This document shows, piece by piece, positions 9,030 through 18,246 of a stretch of 64,000 nt of DNA; position 1 is the first letter of the stretch, and each line of letters starts with the position of its first letter. The position numbers were made by a program, and so were the translations under genes. Source of the DNA: Amycolatopsis viridis (GTDB lineage: Bacteria > Actinomycetota > Actinomycetes > Mycobacteriales > Pseudonocardiaceae). The notes below the pieces were generated by a model. That model was not told where the DNA came from and did no database searches. It saw only the letters and a list, made by a program, of their open reading frames with translations. The stretch covers positions 5,208,001 to 5,272,000 of the forward strand of contig NZ_JAANOU010000001.1 of assembly GCF_011758765.1 (NCBI RefSeq). The letters are read 5' to 3'.

Positions 9030-9499
9030 CAGCCCACCTCCTGCTCGCTCGCGCCCGGGCGCATCATCGTGTACGCGTCCGCCCCGGACGGTTGGTAGTA
9101 ACGCTTACGCAGACCGATCCGCTCGAAACCGTGGCGCCGGTACAGCTCCTGCGCGCGGTGGTTGTCGGTGCGGACCTCGAGGAACACCGGCGCCCGCAGC
9201 TCGTCGGCCCGGTCCAGCAGAGCGCGCAGCAGCGCGGTTCCGACACCCTGCCCCTGATAGCCCGGGTCGACGCCGATGGTGTGGACGCTCGCCTCGTAGT
9301 CACCGCGCGGGCCGACGACCGCCAGGCCCGCGTAGCCGATCAGGACGTCCTCGGAGCTGTACGCGCCGAGGTAGTAGGCCCCGGACTCCAGCTCGCTGTG
9401 GAAGGCTCGGGCGCTCCACGGGTCGTCGACGGCGAACAGCACCTTCTCGATCTCCACGCAGCGCGGGATGTCCTTGCGGCGCAGCTTGCCGAGCTTCAC
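9029..9499 (-). CDS. rimI: Ribosomal protein S18-alanine N-acetyltransferase RimI
   Basis: This 156-aa GNAT acetyltransferase has the acetyl-CoA pyrophosphate-binding loop [11 protein letters not shown] (motif A) and the [18 protein letters not shown] motif B typical of RimI. It is expected to acetylate protein N-termini, classically Ala1 of S18. The GTG start at 9499 overlaps the tsaB stop (GTGA). The gene order tsaB-rimI-tsaD is conserved across actinobacteria. True specificity could be broader, as for other Nat enzymes. Confidence 0.93.
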   Translation of the reverse strand: MKLGKLRRKDIPRCVEIEKVLFAVDDPWSARAFHSELESGAYYLGAYSSEDVLIGYAGLAVVGPRGDYEASVHTIGVDPGYQGQGVGTALLRALLDRADELRAPVFLEVRTDNHRAQELYRRHGFERIGLRKRYYQPSGADAYTMMRPGASEQEVG

Positions 9500-10149
9500 G
9501 ACGCGGTCACCCGCTTCCGCGCGCCGGGCTCGACCGCGTCCGGGCGACGCAGGTACAGCGGCGTCAGCGGGGCGGGCTCGGCCCCACCGAGCAGGGCGTC
9601 CCGGGCGGCTTCGACCAGGCCGGCGGTGCTCGGGTAGTACGGCTCGACCACGCGCGCGCCCAGCTGCTCGGCGTAGCGGCGGGCGCCGTCCCCGGCGGCG
9701 ACGGAGAAGGACAGCTCGGCCGGCGCCTGGACGTGCGGGCCGTCGGTGCGGGTGCCGTCCGCGGCGTAGGCCGCCCAGTAGACCTCGCGGCGCCGCGCGT
9801 CGGTCACGACGTGGAAGGGCTCGTCCACGGTGACCTGCCGGGCGATCGCGTCGAGGCTGCACACCGGGTGGACCGGCACACCGAGCGCGTGCCCGAGGGC
9901 GGCTGCGGTAGCGAGACCGGCGCGCAGGCCGGTGAACGGCCCGGGCCCGGCGCCGACGACGATCGCCGCGACGTCCGTCACCGCGGCACCCGCGTCCCGC
10001 GCGGCCTCCAGGGCGTGCGGCGTGATCAGTTCGCCGTGCGCCCGCGCGTCGAGCGTCACCCGCTCACCCAGCACGGCGACGCCCGCGCCGAGCTCGGCGA
10101 CCCCGGCGGTCACCGCGGGCGTCGACGTGTCCAGAGCCAGTACCAGCAC
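9496..10149 (-). CDS. tsaB: t6A complex dimerisation partner TsaB
   Basis: This 217-aa protein has an ASKHA fold related to TsaD but without its metal site. The N-terminal LVLALDTSTPAVTAG and the GAGPGPFTGLRAGLATA segment are diagnostic of TsaB (YeaZ). It forms the TsaB-TsaD heterodimer needed for t6A synthesis. It starts the minus-strand group tsaB-rimI-tsaD. In related actinobacteria tsaE directly precedes it; here 3.7 kb of malonate genes lie between them, so this group needs its own promoter in 10150-10263, which I could not pinpoint. Confidence 0.95.
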   Translation of the reverse strand: MLVLALDTSTPAVTAGVAELGAGVAVLGERVTLDARAHGELITPHALEAARDAGAAVTDVAAIVVGAGPGPFTGLRAGLATAAALGHALGVPVHPVCSLDAIARQVTVDEPFHVVTDARRREVYWAAYAADGTRTDGPHVQAPAELSFSVAAGDGARRYAEQLGARVVEPYYPSTAGLVEAARDALLGGAEPAPLTPLYLRRPDAVEPGARKRVTAS

Positions 10150-10263
10150 AGCTCTCCAGCGTACGGCGTGCGCGCCGACCTGCGGTTACCGGGTTGGCCG
10201 GGCGTGGGCGGCCCCCGCACGGCGCTCGGTGGCCGCGGGGCGCCGGGCCGGGGAAGGCGCGCC

Positions 10264-10950
10264 TCAGGTGTCCTCGGGATCCCAGCTCAGCAGGCGCACC
10301 TCGGCAACCGTGCGCAGGTGCTCCCGCATCGCGGCGGAAGCGGTTGCCGGGTTGCGGTCGCGGATCGCCTCCGCGATCGCGATGTGCTGCTCCAGCGAGC
10401 GCGGTGGGCGGCCCGGCTGCCGCAGCGATTCGGTGCGGCTTTCGGTGATCTGGTCGGCCATCGCGTCCATGAACTCGGCCAGCAGGGCGCTGTGCGCGGC
10501 CGCCGTCACCGCGGCGTGGAACCGCCGGTCGCCCTCGACGCCGGCGCCGCCGTCCGCCAGTTCGGACGCCATCAGCTCCAGCGCCGACTCCAGGGCCCGC
10601 AGATCGTCCTCCGTCCGGCGCATCGCCGCCAGCTCGGCCAGCTTCGTCTCCAGCGCCTCCCGCGCGTCCAGCACGTCCGGCAGACGCCGGCGGCGATCGA
10701 CCAGCCGCTCCACCGGCTCGGTCGCGTCCAGGGTGTCCCGCACCAGGTACGTGCCGCCGCCGTGCCGGGTCTCGACCAGGCCCTGCACCTCCAGCACCAC
10801 GATCGCCTGCTTCACCGACGCCCGGCTCACGCCCAGCCGCTGGGCCAGCTCCCGCTCGGCCGGCAACCGGTCGCCGGTGCGCAGCCCGGCTTCCGCGGCG
10901 TACGCCCGCACCCGCTCCAGGACCTGCTCGTACAGCCGCGGGCGGGCCAT
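10264..10950 (-). CDS. FadR/GntR-family regulator of the malonate module
   Basis: This protein of about 228 aa has an N-terminal GntR winged helix (LYEQVLERVRAYA, LRTGDRLPAERELAQRLGVS, SVKQAIVVLEVQGLVETRHG) and an all-helical FCD ligand domain (about 90-220) with the metal/ligand motifs DAREALE, D-x3-H in GDRRFHAAVT, and a late H in EHIAIAEAI. ATG 10950 is chosen; a GTG seven codons upstream (10971) is possible and neither has a clear ribosome-binding site. It is divergent from matB across a gap holding a 10-bp inverted repeat, so it is probably a malonate- or malonyl-CoA-responsive repressor, analogous in role to MatR. Confidence 0.88.
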   Translation of the reverse strand: MARPRLYEQVLERVRAYAAEAGLRTGDRLPAERELAQRLGVSRASVKQAIVVLEVQGLVETRHGGGTYLVRDTLDATEPVERLVDRRRRLPDVLDAREALETKLAELAAMRRTEDDLRALESALELMASELADGGAGVEGDRRFHAAVTAAAHSALLAEFMDAMADQITESRTESLRQPGRPPRSLEQHIAIAEAIRDRNPATASAAMREHLRTVAEVRLLSWDPEDT

Positions 10951-10998
10951 CGGACTCAGCGCATCGGACACGAACCGCAGCGTAGCCCTTGACAGGCC

Positions 10999-11031
10999 GA
11001 GTGGCTGAGCCGCAAAGTGGTTCAGCCACTC
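10999..11031. promoter_or_regulatory. FadR-type operator between regulator and matB
   Basis: GAGTGGCTGA (10999-11008) and TCAGCCACTC (11022-11031) form a perfect 10-bp inverted repeat across a 13-nt spacer. The spacer and right arm also make AGTGG-TTCAG-CCACT (11016-11030). This gives overlapping half-sites, as expected for dimer or tetramer binding by a GntR protein. Confidence 0.75.
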
Positions 11032-11171
11032 AGCCAGTTGACCCGCGGTGCGGTGCCCCGGGTTTCCTCCTTCCGGCACCGTTCGTCCACGGCGGATCAT
11101 GGGCGCGTGGTACCCGCCGTCGTCCGGCTCGTTGCGACGTGCCCGGCCCGGCTGATCTGTGAGGAGTTCAC

Positions 11172-12611
11172 GTGACCGAACGGCTGTTCCCGGCTCTGGC
11201 GGAGCCACCCGAGAAGGAGGCCCTGCGCTTCGGCGAGGTCTCGCTCGACTACGCCGAACTGGCGGTGATCGCCGGTTCACTCGCCCGGGAGATCCGCGCC
11301 CAGTCACCGACGCGGGTGGCGGTCTGGGCGACGCCGACCATCCACACGAGTGTCGCGGTGGTCGCGGCGCTGCTCGCCGGGGTTGCGGCGGTTCCCATCA
11401 ACCCGAAGATCGGGGAACGCGAACTCGACCACATCGTGAGCGACAGCACTCCGTCGCTGGTGCTCACCGAACCCGGTGCGAAGCTGCCCGAGCGGCTCGC
11501 CGCCCTGCCGCGCCAGCAGGTCCCGCTGATCGGCAGCCCCGGCGACCTGCCCGAGGAGCCCGGCGACGAGGCGCCCGCCCTGATCGTCTACACCTCGGGG
11601 ACCACCGGGCCGCCCAAGGGTGTGGTGCTCCCGCGCCGCGCGATCTCCAGCACCCTGGACGCGCTGGAGGACGCGTGGCAGTGGACCGCCGACGACGTGC
11701 TCGTCCACGCGCTGCCGCTGTTCCACGTGCACGGGCTGATCCTCGGCATCCTCGGCCCGCTGCGCCGCGGCGGCACCGTGCACCACACCGGCCGGTTCGC
11801 CACCGGGGTGATCGCCCGCGAGCTGGCCACCGAGGCCACGATGATGTTCGGCGTCCCCACGATGTACCACCGGATCGCCGAGGAGGTCGGCGGCAACCCC
11901 GAGCTGGCGCAGGCGCTCAGCGGGGCCCGGCTGCTCGTCTCCGGGTCGGCGGCCCTGCCGGTGCACGACCACGAACGCATCCACGCGGCCACCGGGCAGC
12001 GCGTGGTCGAGCGGTACGGCATGAGCGAGACCCTGATGAACACCAGCGTGCGCGCCGACGGCGAGCGCAAGCCGGGCACGGTGGGCGTGCCGCTGCGCGG
12101 GGTCGAGGTGCGGCTGGTCGACGAGTCGGGCGCGGTCATCGAAGCCGGCGACGGCGAGACGGTCGGGGAGATCCAGGTGCGCGGGCCGAACCTGTTCACC
12201 GAGTACCTCAACCGCCCGGACGCCACCGCCGAGGTGTTCGCCGACGGCTGGTTCCGCACCGGCGACATGGCCACCCGGGACGCCGACGGCTACTACCGGA
12301 TCGTCGGGCGCAAGGCCACCGACCTGATCAAGAGCGGTGGATACAAGATCGGCGCCGGGGAGATCGAGAACGCGTTGCTGGAGCACCCGGCCGTGGCCGA
12401 GGCCGCGGTGACCGGCGAGCCGGATCCGGATCTCGGCGAACGGATCGTGGCGTGGATCGTGCCCGCCGGTGAGCCGCCCGCGGAGCAGGAACTGGCCGAC
12501 CACGTGGCCCGGCTGCTGTCGCCGCACAAGCGGCCACGAGTGGTGCGGTTCCTGGATTCCCTGCCGCGCAACGACATGGGCAAGGTCATGAAACGGGCCC
12601 TGCATGCGTGA
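11172..12611 (+). CDS. matB: Malonyl-CoA synthetase MatB
   Basis: This 479-aa adenylate-forming ligase converts malonate (often also methylmalonate), CoA and ATP to malonyl-CoA. The P-loop-like YTSGTTGPPKG (about 137-147), LPLFHVHGL, RYGMSETLMN, the hinge-region TGD and the KSGGYKIGAGEIE and NDMGKVMK motifs (catalytic Lys near the C-terminus) are all present. The sequence closely resembles what I know of Streptomyces coelicolor MatB. The GTG at 11172 has GAGGAG 5 nt upstream. It is divergent from the FadR-type regulator and overlaps the next gene by 8 nt, so the two downstream genes are translationally coupled. Confidence 0.95.
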   Translation: MTERLFPALAEPPEKEALRFGEVSLDYAELAVIAGSLAREIRAQSPTRVAVWATPTIHTSVAVVAALLAGVAAVPINPKIGERELDHIVSDSTPSLVLTEPGAKLPERLAALPRQQVPLIGSPGDLPEEPGDEAPALIVYTSGTTGPPKGVVLPRRAISSTLDALEDAWQWTADDVLVHALPLFHVHGLILGILGPLRRGGTVHHTGRFATGVIARELATEATMMFGVPTMYHRIAEEVGGNPELAQALSGARLLVSGSAALPVHDHERIHAATGQRVVERYGMSETLMNTSVRADGERKPGTVGVPLRGVEVRLVDESGAVIEAGDGETVGEIQVRGPNLFTEYLNRPDATAEVFADGWFRTGDMATRDADGYYRIVGRKATDLIKSGGYKIGAGEIENALLEHPAVAEAAVTGEPDPDLGERIVAWIVPAGEPPAEQELADHVARLLSPHKRPRVVRFLDSLPRNDMGKVMKRALHA

Positions 12612-13926
12612 CAGCGCCCGCGCGGTGATCGGCGCGGTGTGCTCCGGGTTCACCGAGCTACCCGCACCACCGGAGGGCGGGTCCGCCACGGACGGCCCGA
12701 TCGGCTGGCCCGGCTACGACGACGCGCGTGCCCGGGCGGCCGAGCGCACCGGTGAACCGGAATCGGTGGTGTGCGGGGTCGGCCAGATCGGCGGCACCGA
12801 GGCCGTCGTGATCGCCTGGGAGTTCGGGTTCCTCGGCGGTTCCGTCGGGCGGCGCACCGGTGACCGGATCGAGGCCGCGTTCACCCGGGCGCGGGAGCTG
12901 CGCGCACCGGTCGTGTCGATGATCGCGACCGGCGGCAGCCGCATGCAGGAAGGCATGGTGGCGCTGTCGCAGCTGCAGCGGATCGCGCGGCAGGCGGCGT
13001 TGCTGCGGGACGCCGGGTTGCCGCAGATCGCGGTGGTGCGCGACCCGACCACCGGCGGCGGCTGGGCGACGCTCGGCGCGGGTTCGGACGTGACGCTGGC
13101 CCTGCCGGGCGCGCAGGTCGGGTTCGCCGGATCGCGCGTGCGGCCGCCCGGTGACGCCTCGGCGTACACGGCGGAGTCCCAGCTGGCGTCGGGGCACGTG
13201 GACCAGATCGTGCCGGCCGCCGAGCTGGGCGAGCGGCTCGGCCGGTGGCTGTCGCTGCTGACCGGTGCGGACGGCCGGCCCGCTCCGCCCCCGGCGGCGC
13301 TGGGCCGGGTGGATCTGCCCGAGGACGGCTGGACGGCGGTGCGAGCGGCCCGCGCTCCCGCGCGACCGCGGGCGGAGTCCTATTTGGACGCCTACTTCGA
13401 CTGGCGGGAAGACCTCGGCGGAGACCGTTGTGGCGGCGTCGACCCCGGCGTGCGGTGCGGATTCGGGATGCGTTCCGGTGTCGCGATCGCCTACGCGGCC
13501 CAGTGCGGCACCGCGACGTTGCCCTCCGGATTCCGAACCGCGGCGCGGCTGATCCGGCTGGCCGACCGCCTCGGGATCCCGGTGCTCACCCTGGTGGACA
13601 CCCCCGGCGCGGCGAACGACCCCGCGGCCGAGCGGTCCGGGGCCGGTGCAGCCATCGCGGAGGTGTTCGCAGCGGTGGCCGGTGCGCGGGTGCCGGTGAC
13701 GACGCTGGTGATCGGCGAGGGCGGTTCGGGAGGCGCGCTGGCGTTCGCGCACCCCGAGCGAACCTGGGTGACGCCGGACAGCTACTTCTCGGTGACCTCA
13801 CCGGAAGCGGCCGCGTCCATCCTGAAGCGACCGTCCGAAGAGGTCCCGGTGACCGCGAACCAGCTGCGGTTGCGGCCGCAGGACCTCGTGGAACTGGGTG
13901 TCGCGCGGGGCATCGTCGGCCGTTGA
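12604..13926 (+). CDS. Fused AccD/AccA-like carboxyltransferase
   Basis: This 440-aa protein has two crotonase-fold carboxyltransferase halves in one chain. The first, about 1-220, has GQIGGTEAVVIAWEFGFLGGS and SMIATGGSRMQEG; the second, about 230-440, has GTATLPSGFRTAARL, LVDTPGA and GEGGSGGALAFA. The AccD zinc ribbon (CxxC) is missing. No biotin carboxylase or BCCP gene is nearby. Together with matB it may act on malonyl-CoA, either decarboxylating it to acetyl-CoA or transferring its carboxyl group, replacing a classical MatA decarboxylase; this is inference from context. The start overlaps the matB stop. Confidence 0.8.
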   Translation: MRDSARAVIGAVCSGFTELPAPPEGGSATDGPIGWPGYDDARARAAERTGEPESVVCGVGQIGGTEAVVIAWEFGFLGGSVGRRTGDRIEAAFTRARELRAPVVSMIATGGSRMQEGMVALSQLQRIARQAALLRDAGLPQIAVVRDPTTGGGWATLGAGSDVTLALPGAQVGFAGSRVRPPGDASAYTAESQLASGHVDQIVPAAELGERLGRWLSLLTGADGRPAPPPAALGRVDLPEDGWTAVRAARAPARPRAESYLDAYFDWREDLGGDRCGGVDPGVRCGFGMRSGVAIAYAAQCGTATLPSGFRTAARLIRLADRLGIPVLTLVDTPGAANDPAAERSGAGAAIAEVFAAVAGARVPVTTLVIGEGGSGGALAFAHPERTWVTPDSYFSVTSPEAAASILKRPSEEVPVTANQLRLRPQDLVELGVARGIVGR

Positions 13927-13958
13927 TCCCGCGCCGGACGCAGGACCTCGCGAGCCGG

Positions 13959-14417
13959 TCAGGCAGCCGGCCCGGGCACCCGCCCGACCCACGAACCGTG
14001 CGGCTCCAGGGTCAGCTCACGCACGTCGTCGGGCCGGCGTTCCAGCCGCACCACCAGGTGGTCCGCGGACAGCCGCCCGGCCGCAGCCTCCCCCCATTCC
14101 ACCACCACCGCGGCGGACTCGAGGTCGGTGTCCAGGTCGAGGTCGTCGAGCTGGGTCAGATCGCCGCCCAGGCGGTACGCGTCCACGTGCACCAGCGGGA
14201 CACCGCGCTCCCCCGCCGGGTGCACGCGCGCGAGCACGAAGGTCGGCGAGCTGACCCGCCCGGAGACGCCGAGCCCGGCCGCGATCCCGCGCGTCAGCAC
14301 GGTCTTGCCCGCGCCGAGGGGACCGGCGAGCAGGACCAGGTCACCCGCCCGCATCGTGCGGCCCAGCGATTCGCCGAACGCCACCGTGTCCTCGGCCGTC
14401 TTCAGCTCGACGCTCAT
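13959..14417 (-). CDS. tsaE: t6A synthesis ATPase TsaE
   Basis: This 152-aa P-loop ATPase has Walker A GPLGAGKT (32-39), the switch SSPTF (56-60) and Walker B region VHVDAYRL. TsaE binds TsaB-TsaD and its ATP hydrolysis is needed for multiple rounds of t6A formation. ATG 14417 overlaps the stop of the hydrolase gene (ATGA), so it is the third gene of alr-hydrolase-tsaE. It ends 32 nt from the convergent carboxyltransferase gene. Confidence 0.95.
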   Translation of the reverse strand: MSVELKTAEDTVAFGESLGRTMRAGDLVLLAGPLGAGKTVLTRGIAAGLGVSGRVSSPTFVLARVHPAGERGVPLVHVDAYRLGGDLTQLDDLDLDTDLESAAVVVEWGEAAAGRLSADHLVVRLERRPDDVRELTLEPHGSWVGRVPGPAA

Positions 14418-15511
14418 GGGTTCAACCACCGCCACTTCCCCCGCGCGCCGGACTCCTCGGTCACGCCCGCGCATCGCTGTACCAGGTCGATGAGGTGGCT
14501 GTCGACCACCTCGGGCTGTTCGAGCTGCACCATGTGCCCGGCGCCGCGCACCCGCACCAGCTCGGCGTCGGGCAGCTCGGCCGCGATCCGCTCGGCGTGC
14601 GAGTAGGGCGTGAACCGGTCGGTGTCACCGCCGATCACGAGTACGTGCGCGTGCTTGAGACCGGCCAGCGCGGCGTACCGGTTGTGGCTGCCGAGCGTGT
14701 CGACGAACCCGACCAGCTCCTTCACCGACGTCACCGCCAGCATCTGCAGCATGAAGTCGACCAGCCGCGGGTCGACGTCGCGGGAGCCGAACGCGAGCAG
14801 CCGCACCGCCTGCCGGGTCAGCTGCCCGCCGGCCGCGCGCACGAACTCGACCAGCCCCGGCTGCCACCCGGCGAGCTCGCCGACCCCGCGGGTGAGCGGG
14901 TTGTACTTGGAGAGCAGCCCGCGCGGCAGGCCCTTGCGGCCGACCTCGCCGGCAGCGGTGGCGATGAACGCGACCCCGCAGATGCGGTCGGCGAACAGGT
15001 CCGGGTTCTGCTGGGCCAGCTCCATGATCACCATGCCGCCCAGGGAGTGGCCCACCAGCACGATCGGCCCCTCGGGTGCGACCGCGCGCAGCACCGCGTC
15101 CAGGTCCCTGGCGAGCTGTTCGATGGTGCTGGCGTTCTCGCTCGCCGGGCCGGACGTGCCGTGCCCGCGGTGGTCGTAGTAGACCTGCCGGACGCGGGGC
15201 AGCGTGAGCGACGCCAGGTCGCGGCGCTGGAAGTGCCAGCTCAGCTGCGACAACGCGAACCCGTGCACCCCCACGACGGTCAGCTCCGGCTCACCGCCGT
15301 CCGCCGGGTCGATCTCGGACACCGACAGCGGTGTGCCGTCGTCGGCGGCGACCGTGGAGGTGCGGTCCGGGTCGAGGCTGCCCAGCGGTTCGGCGTCGAG
15401 CTGGTCGCGCTGACGCTGCTGCTGGGCGGTCACCGCGATGGTCGCCGCGGCGGTGCCGGTCACGAGCGCGACCGCGCCACCGAGCACGGTGAGCATCCGG
15501 CGGGACGCCAT
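14414..15511 (-). CDS. Membrane-anchored alpha/beta hydrolase
   Basis: This 365-aa protein has an N-terminal signal/anchor (about 5-28, MLTVLGGAVALVTGTAAATI) and an alpha/beta-hydrolase fold outside the membrane. The oxyanion region is VVGVHGFALS, the nucleophile elbow is VGHSLGGM, the acid lies in IGGDTDRFTP and the catalytic His in GAGHMVQLEQP. This hydrolase is commonly found between alr and tsaE in actinobacteria, but its substrate is not known to me. Its ATG overlaps the alr stop by one base (TGATG) and its stop overlaps tsaE, so all three are coupled. Confidence 0.87.
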   Translation of the reverse strand: MASRRMLTVLGGAVALVTGTAAATIAVTAQQQRQRDQLDAEPLGSLDPDRTSTVAADDGTPLSVSEIDPADGGEPELTVVGVHGFALSQLSWHFQRRDLASLTLPRVRQVYYDHRGHGTSGPASENASTIEQLARDLDAVLRAVAPEGPIVLVGHSLGGMVIMELAQQNPDLFADRICGVAFIATAAGEVGRKGLPRGLLSKYNPLTRGVGELAGWQPGLVEFVRAAGGQLTRQAVRLLAFGSRDVDPRLVDFMLQMLAVTSVKELVGFVDTLGSHNRYAALAGLKHAHVLVIGGDTDRFTPYSHAERIAAELPDAELVRVRGAGHMVQLEQPEVVDSHLIDLVQRCAGVTEESGARGKWRWLNP

Positions 15512-16635
15512 CAGGCGTCCTCCCCCACGTACCGCCGGTGGATCCGCGGCCGGTACATGCCGGTGACGATCTCGTAGTCGATGGTGCCGATCTTGTCGGC
15601 CCACTCGCGCGCGGTCGGCTCACCGCGGTCACCGTTGCCGAACAGCACCACCTCCGCGCCCAGCGGCGGCTCGTCGTCACCGCAGTCGACGACGAGCTGG
15701 TCCATGCACACGCGCCCGGCGACCGGGCGGCGCTTGCCGTGCAGCCACACGTCCATCCGGCCGGACAACGTGCGCGGCACGCCGTCGGCGTAGCCGGTCG
15801 GCACCAACGCCAGGGTGGTGTCCCGCTCGGCGGTCCACGTGTGTCCATACGAGACGGATTCGCCGGCCCGGATCCGTTTGGTGTGCACGACCGACGACCG
15901 GAAGGTCATGACCGGGCGCAGGTCCTCGGGCTCCGGGTTGGGGTTGAGGCCGTACGCCGCGATGCCCGGCCGGACGAGGTCGAAGTGCAGGTCCGGCCGG
16001 TTCAGCGTGGCGGCCGAGTTCGCGATGTGCCGCAACGGGTCCAGACCCGCGTCGCGCGCGATCCGGTAGGCGGCGTGGAAGCGTTCGGCCTGCCGGTCGA
16101 TCGACGGGTGGCCCGGCTCGTCCGCGCACGCGAGGTGCGACCAGATCGCGACGACCTCGACGTGCGGCTCCGCGGCGGCTTCCTTGACCAGGGCCGGCCA
16201 GTCCTCGGCGGGACAGCCGTTGCGGGACAGGCCGGTGTCGATCTTCAGGTGGACCCGGGCACGGGTGCCGGTGCGGCGGGCGGCGGCGGCGATGCGGGAC
16301 AGCTCGGTCAGCGAGCTGGCGGCGAGATCGACCCCGGCGGCGACGCCCGGCGCGAAGTCCGTGGTGGGCAGGTCGAGCCAGCTCAGGATGGGCGCGGTGA
16401 CGCCGGCCTCACGCAGCGTGAGCGCTTCGCCGAGGGAACACGCGCCGAGCCAGGTCGCACCCGCCTGGAGCGCGGCGCGCGCGACGGGCACGGCGCCGTG
16501 ACCGTAGCCATCGGCCTTGACGACGACCATCGTGGCGGCGCCGGAAGCTGCCGCCCGGCTCGCGAGCAGGGTGACGTTGTGCCGCAGGGCGGTCAGGTCG
16601 ACGACGACCTCGGCGCGGGGGAGGTGAGAGCTCAT
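15511..16635 (-). CDS. alr: Alanine racemase
   Basis: This 374-aa fold-type III PLP enzyme makes D-alanine for peptidoglycan. The PLP lysine lies in MVVVKADGYGHGA (K40); KIDTGLSRNGC, the HIANSAA strand and SYGHTWTAE with the second catalytic Tyr are visible, as is the conserved C-terminal VCMDQLVVDCG. ATG 16635 is used because GGGGGT precedes it; an upstream ATG at 16686 would add a tail not found in the family. It is first in alr-hydrolase-tsaE. D-cycloserine is the classical inhibitor of this family. Confidence 0.96.
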   Translation of the reverse strand: MSSHLPRAEVVVDLTALRHNVTLLASRAAASGAATMVVVKADGYGHGAVPVARAALQAGATWLGACSLGEALTLREAGVTAPILSWLDLPTTDFAPGVAAGVDLAASSLTELSRIAAAARRTGTRARVHLKIDTGLSRNGCPAEDWPALVKEAAAEPHVEVVAIWSHLACADEPGHPSIDRQAERFHAAYRIARDAGLDPLRHIANSAATLNRPDLHFDLVRPGIAAYGLNPNPEPEDLRPVMTFRSSVVHTKRIRAGESVSYGHTWTAERDTTLALVPTGYADGVPRTLSGRMDVWLHGKRRPVAGRVCMDQLVVDCGDDEPPLGAEVVLFGNGDRGEPTAREWADKIGTIDYEIVTGMYRPRIHRRYVGEDA

Positions 16636-16750
16636 CGACCCCCATTTTCCCACGTCGGCGACAGCCCCGCGGCAGCGGCCGGGCACCCCGGTGAACGGGG
16701 GTGGTCGTCCCGGCCTCCCGCCCGGCCGTACCGCCGCCGGGCGGTGCTGC

Positions 16751-18190
16751 TCAGGTGGTCCGGCGCCCGAGGGCAGGTTCCGGCACCGGCACGTCGTGCA
16801 CCAGCTGCCGCACCGCCAGGTGCCGCCCCCTGATCTCCTCGCCCACCTCCGGCGAGGCGGGCCGCTCCAGGGTCACCTGCGCCTTCGGCTCCCACGTCGG
16901 CGGTTCGGCGCCGCCGGCGAGGGCCCACGCTGCCTGCCGCGCGGCGCCCAGTGCCACGTGCTCCGCCGGATCCGGCACCACCACTGGTGCCCCGAACACG
17001 ATGGGCGCGATGGCCCGCACCGCTTCCGACCGGGCCGCACCGCCGATCAGCAGCACGCGCCGCACCGGCAGGCCCTGCGCCACCACCGCGTCCAGGCCCG
17101 CCGACAACCCGCACAACATGCCCTCGACCGCGGCGCGTGCCAGGTTCTCCGGCGTCATGTTGCTCCGCCGCAACCCGTGCAGCGAACCGGCCGCCGACGG
17201 CAGGTCCGGGGTGCGTTCGCCGTCCAGGTACGGCAGCAACGTCAGGCCCCCGGCCCCCGGCAGCGCGGACAACGCCAGCCGGTCCAGGCCCGCCAGGTCG
17301 GTGCCCAGCATGCCGGCCGCCGCGGTCAGCACGCGCGCCGCGTTCAGCGTGCACGCCAGCGGCAGGAACCGGCCCGTGGCGTCCGCGAACCCGGCGACCA
17401 GGCCGGACGCGTCCGCCGGTGCCGTCCCGCTCACACCGAACACCGTCCCGCTCGTGCCCAGCGACACCACCACGTCCCCGTCACCGAGGCCCAGTGCCAG
17501 TGCCGCGGCCATGTTGTCGCCGGTGCCCGCGGACACCAGCGCACCTGCGGGAGTGCGTCCCGCCGCCTCCGCCGGACCCAGCACCCGCGGCAGCTCCGGG
17601 TCGCGGCCACCGAAGGCGTGCTTGAGGATGTCCCGGCGGTACACCCCGCCAGCGGGCGAGAAGTAGCCGGTGCCCGACGCGTCACCGCGGTCGGTGACCG
17701 CGTCACCACCGGTCAGGCGCCAGGTCAGCCAGTCGTGCGGCAGCAGCACGCGCGCGACCCGGTCGGCCAGCTCGGGCTCGTGCTCCGCCAGCCACCGCAG
17801 CTTGGTGACCGTGAAGCTGGCGACCGGCACCGACCCGACCGCCTCCGCCCACGCGGCCGGCCCGCCCAGCTCCCGCACCAGCTCCCCGGCCGCCCGGCTG
17901 GACCGCGTGTCGTTCCACAGCAGCGCCGGGCGCACGACCTCGCCGTCCTCGTCGACGGTCACCATGCCGTGCTGCTGACCGCCGACACCGAGCGCCGCGA
18001 CCCCGTCCAGCAGCCCGTCGCTCGCCTCGGTGAACGCCCGCCACCACTCGCGCGGGTCGACCTCGGTCGCGTCGGGGTGGGCCGCCCGGCCGGCGCGGAC
18101 CACGGCGCCGGTCCCGGCGTCGCAGACGACGATCTTCGTGGACTGCGTGGAGGAGTCGATCCCGGCCACGAGTGTGGGCTTGCCCGTCAT
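16751..18190 (-). CDS. xylB: Xylulokinase (FGGY carbohydrate kinase)
   Basis: This 479-aa FGGY kinase has [10 protein letters not shown] at the N-terminal phosphate loop, GQQHGMV, the catalytic-region DASGTGYF and the second-domain [17 protein letters not shown] and GGAARSEA motifs. The fit is best to D-xylulokinase, which phosphorylates xylulose to xylulose-5-phosphate for the pentose phosphate pathway. GGAGG lies 5 nt before ATG 18190. No xylA or sugar transporter is nearby; it is sandwiched between alr and nnr, so it may be a lone catabolic gene or serve another pentulose. Confidence 0.88.
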   Translation of the reverse strand: MTGKPTLVAGIDSSTQSTKIVVCDAGTGAVVRAGRAAHPDATEVDPREWWRAFTEASDGLLDGVAALGVGGQQHGMVTVDEDGEVVRPALLWNDTRSSRAAGELVRELGGPAAWAEAVGSVPVASFTVTKLRWLAEHEPELADRVARVLLPHDWLTWRLTGGDAVTDRGDASGTGYFSPAGGVYRRDILKHAFGGRDPELPRVLGPAEAAGRTPAGALVSAGTGDNMAAALALGLGDGDVVVSLGTSGTVFGVSGTAPADASGLVAGFADATGRFLPLACTLNAARVLTAAAGMLGTDLAGLDRLALSALPGAGGLTLLPYLDGERTPDLPSAAGSLHGLRRSNMTPENLARAAVEGMLCGLSAGLDAVVAQGLPVRRVLLIGGAARSEAVRAIAPIVFGAPVVVPDPAEHVALGAARQAAWALAGGAEPPTWEPKAQVTLERPASPEVGEEIRGRHLAVRQLVHDVPVPEPALGRRTT

Positions 18191-18246
18191 GCGTCCTCCC
18201 GGAGTGCGGCAACCAGCACTTGCACACTCAACACGAAATCCGGTGA

